Assembly (NCBI GenBank): GCA_025266875.1
Contig: JALLLT010000006.1
Location: forward strand, 1 to 64,000
Reading direction: 5' to 3'
From: Fennellomyces sp. T-0311
Taxonomy: Eukaryota; Mucoromycota; Mucoromycetes; Mucorales; Lichtheimiaceae
Length of the DNA: 64,000 bases
Below the pieces are notes generated by a model that made no database searches, was not told where the DNA came from, and saw only the letters and a list, made by a program, of their open reading frames with translations. A program made the position numbers and the translations under genes. Every line of letters starts with the position of its first letter. The stretch's first letter is position 1. Below are positions 60,840-64,000 of the stretch, one piece after another.

Positions 60840-63800
60840 TGCATTCAGTGGCGGTCCTTTTAGAGGTTGTACAACAGTGGCTGGTGATTCACTGTGAAAC
60901 AATCTGTCCTTGGCCTTTTTGCGAGTGCTTCTCAACCATCCTGCCCTTAACGCACTGTATGCCATCGACTCGCTTCATGCCTTGCTGGTGGCGACGAAGA
61001 TGCACTTTCCATCTTTGGAAGCCCAACGCTGCCGCCTTGAATGGACCAATCTCGGGTGCTCCCGGGAGTTACAAGGCCGGAATATCGGTATCCCTTTATA
61101 CAGGATATCTCGCGAGGGTCTTTATGAACAAAATTACGCAATTACCTAAAAAAAGATTGCCATGGCGTTTGTGTCGTTCCCGTTCGATGGTTAGCCGGGT
61201 GTGTCGCCGTGTGGCACCAGGGTTCATTTGGCGTTGATTTTCTTTTTTGGTCAGTCGATGCCATATGATATTATCCAGCTTCACTCCTTCCTCGAATTGA
61301 TATCAGATCATGGAGTAGGCTTCTGAATATAAATGCAAAGGAGTAGTGTCGGGTTATCGTTTTTCATCTGTGCCCTGGATACGGAGGTACTTGGCACAAA
61401 AAGTGCGCGTTCATACATTACATCAAATGCTCTACTGCTGTTATTGGGTTCGCAATAACATTCTCAGGGATGGATCCGTCGCAACGTGCAGTCGATCAAA
61501 GCGAGTACCGGTACTTCTTCAGCTTCCTTCGAAAGCCGAATTATGATATCAAATCCTCAGATAGTAGCAATGCATACATTCTGACAGCAGTATACGTATG
61601 ACTCTTGCACGCCTTTTTCAATTGCAACGCTAGGCATCCATTTGTTTTCGTTGATAGCTTAGCTATGTGAGAACTCTTGGCTTGTTTAGACATAATTGTG
61701 CTGGTCGCAATGAGATCATATCGTTCCTCATTCTTATTTCGCCTGTGTAACATTGCCATCAACAGTCGGATGATTAGTCTACCCACTGTTATCCATTGAT
61801 ATTGTGCAGACAGGTCTGGCGGAGACCGCCACAGCTTCCTGATATAACGACACGTGTAATAGCCACAATGACGTATAGCCACACTACAGTTTCATAAGTA
61901 GCCATGGTTGGTAACTGTAACGATCGGTTCCTGTTCTGCGGAAAAAGTTATTCCTTTGACTACCCCTGTCACGGGGTGTTTGCTTTAATTAATAATAGCT
62001 CAGAAAAAAAAACACAATTAAAAGGTGTCATCGTCCGTACTAGCATTTTGCATACCTGTTGGGTACAATTGAATAGCAAAAGCAACGGTGTTTTGGAAAA
62101 GAAAAGGATTCTGTGATAGGGAAGTTCGGCGCTGGGCCCGCCATTACAGACGTGCTTTATTTTCTTGGCAAGGCTACGCGTGGTTGCTGGAAGTTGATCC
62201 GGCAAAAGAGTTGAAAGTATGTCATGCAACCTAATACGGTTGTACATATTAAGCGGTTACACATACCTGGCCACGATGACTGTGGCGGTTTGTGTTTAAT
62301 AATGATAAATATATGCGATGGACGTTGCAACAAGACAACAATAGCGGAAGTGCGACGATCAAATATTCTATAAATATACTTTTGTTACTGTCCGAGTGAG
62401 AAAAAAAGCAGATCATTTCCGCATACCTGAACCAAGTGTAACTGCTGCGCAAGATAAACTCTTGGCGAGTAAATAAATACTGAGCGACGTTTTAAAATAC
62501 ACCATCCGCAAACCAGATATAGCCAGACAGTTTAAAAAAAAGTCTGCGTGATCCGTTTTGATCTGATCTTTTGATTCGTACCAGAATTTTTTTTTTGGAA
62601 CGCTGAACTTGTCAATCGGAATCACTTTTTTTTTACCTAACCCATTGGGAATAAGGTGTGGTTGTTGTGCTCCCATGCAACAAACATTTGCTCTTTGCAA
62701 GGTTTCGGCAAACAAGTGGGCCCCTTCCCCACAGCTATTCACTTTACAGCTCCGATCCAGTGGGTCTTGGCAGGAGAGCGATCCATTCTGATCACAAATC
62801 AACTTTGGCTTAATGGATCTCGGTACAACACAGCCAGATAAAAATAGTAAAGGAGAGGTACAGTAAAAAGCTGTATTTAGACGCTGAATTCAAGCAGAAT
62901 TGGCATTCACAAGCGAAAGCATCAGGACAAAAAGATTTAGCTGCAAGCAAAACTAGAGGTGCTGCCTACCAGCAATAGGATTCCTTTCTTTTCATACTCA
63001 AGCTGCTCCGACTTTGCAGTTAGAGCGGGTACTATACCTTGTGACTACATTTATTGTTCCGAGATGTATGTTAATATCAAAACATGAGACAGACACATGA
63101 TCGCTGTCAAAGGTGCTATGTATATCCTTTCTACATACATGCACAGATGAGCTCACCCATGCATGACGATCAATAAGTAATTGACGATACGTACGAACAT
63201 CAAACTTTGGTCTCAATTCCTTTATCGACGGAATTATGCAGTTTCAAGTACCACCAGCTTATAGTGAAGCTGAGGATGCTGGATAAATGGAGACGGTCGA
63301 TAGATAAATCCGGTATACACCATAAAGGGGTAAACTGAGCGCTGAGGCGAGAGAGGCAAAGTGTGGTAATAAACAATAAGCTGCCAAGAATAAACATGAC
63401 ATTTCATGCATCTAATGTAAAAAAAAAGTAGAGCATATGAAAGCAATTCTGTATACCCTGATCGAATCCTAGGAGCACGTGCCATCACTACGACCATGCA
63501 TTCGCATAGCACCTTGTCCCAAAAAGCTAAAAACGTTAAGCTGATGCAATGATCTCTTGTGAATATTTCTATGATAAGTGTTTATACCCTCTTCAACGAA
63601 ACGACTATATGCCTGTTCATAATAATAACTAAACCTGATTGAATGTCGGACACGGTACTAGATTTAGTAGTTAATACAGTCGTTTCGTTCGGCGTACAGG
63701 TGGTGGGGAGGCAATGAAACCATAAGATACGTAAGGCTTAGACGTATCACTTATATTAAACATACCTAAATATAAAATACGTAAATAAAAGAGCTATGAA

Positions 63801-64000
63801 AGCAGCTTCCTCTTGCAAAAGTGTACTCAATCTGGATACAATCGCACATGTTGGAAATAGAGATAAAATGAAGTTGTCTCCACTACTACTACCATCGTAG
63901 AAATGGGATATCCAAAATCAACACCGTGGTTACTCCGGAAAAAACATGAAACATATTGGGACGCAGTTTTGTTTATCCCGAGTTGCGCCATAAACAATTA
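60840..64000. other. Intergenic region, no reliable gene
   Basis: A plus-strand frame at 60839-61237 and a minus-strand pair at 62413-62802 and 61969-62247 (HDILSTLLPDQLPATTRS) look mildly protein-like. They have no recognised domain or consistent exon structure. The remainder is AT-rich with short ORFs only. Genes with very short exons could be missed. Confidence 0.45.

Noticed and set aside
60839..61237. 132-codon plus-strand ORF upstream of pacC
   Set aside because: No domain, no start context, and an overlapping alternative frame of equal quality. It is likely promoter or leader sequence read by chance.

Overview
Eukaryotic nuclear DNA from a filamentous fungus, most probably an early-diverging Mucoromycota/Mucorales species (inference from the mix of families, not from a marker gene). 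Supporting signs are many GT-AG introns of about 45-80 bp, a pentafunctional AROM gene, a PacC/RIM101 regulator, a fungal-type chromodomain Ty3 retroelement, PIF/Harbinger and CACTA-like transposons, and no operons or bacterial signals.

The window has two halves. Positions 1 to about 27,000 are transposon territory and positions 27,000 to 60,700 are a dense gene block. In the left half the sequence resolves into nested insertions. A Harbinger element (transposase pieces at 1252-1455 and 13242-13828, SANT/Myb partner at 13852-15451) was split by a CACTA/Plavaka-like (CMC) element at 1456-13241 with CACAGTGG ends and target duplication AAG. The CMC element carries its own transposase (2162-5910, minus) and a divergent companion ORF. 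That companion was split in turn by a complete chromodomain Ty3/Gypsy retrotransposon (6879-12632) with identical 394-bp LTRs and target duplication ACAAC. Removing each insertion with one target copy restores an open frame in each host ORF. A solo LTR (14887-15256, CACAC duplication) similarly interrupts the SANT gene. A second, intact Harbinger element (18626-22028) follows. Its 17-bp inverted ends, ACT duplication and unoccupied site (a second repeat copy at 22881-23425) are all visible here. Solo LTRs, an hAT transposase relic and dispersed repeats fill the rest.

The right half holds, in order: a two-cupredoxin ceruloplasmin-like gene that lacks its C-terminal copper ligands (27010-28399, minus); ARO1/AROM (28728-33664, plus) with a TGACTCA box 61 bp upstream of its start; a mitochondrial YqeH/NOA1-type GTPase (33748-35356, minus); an unrecognised multi-exon gene (36616-38344, minus); NAF1 (39889-41401, plus); the MPH1/FANCM DNA helicase (41564-45914, minus); four tandem FATP/very-long-chain acyl-CoA synthetase genes (46026-58509, all minus); and a PacC/RIM101 zinc-finger regulator (58830-60679, minus). 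The four FATP genes share tiny first exons and a conserved 14-nt micro-exon, and one copy carries an in-frame TAG. I see no convincing gene from about 60,800 to the right edge.

Exon boundaries were placed by hand from GT-AG signals, frame continuity and paralogue comparison. No alignment or database search was run.
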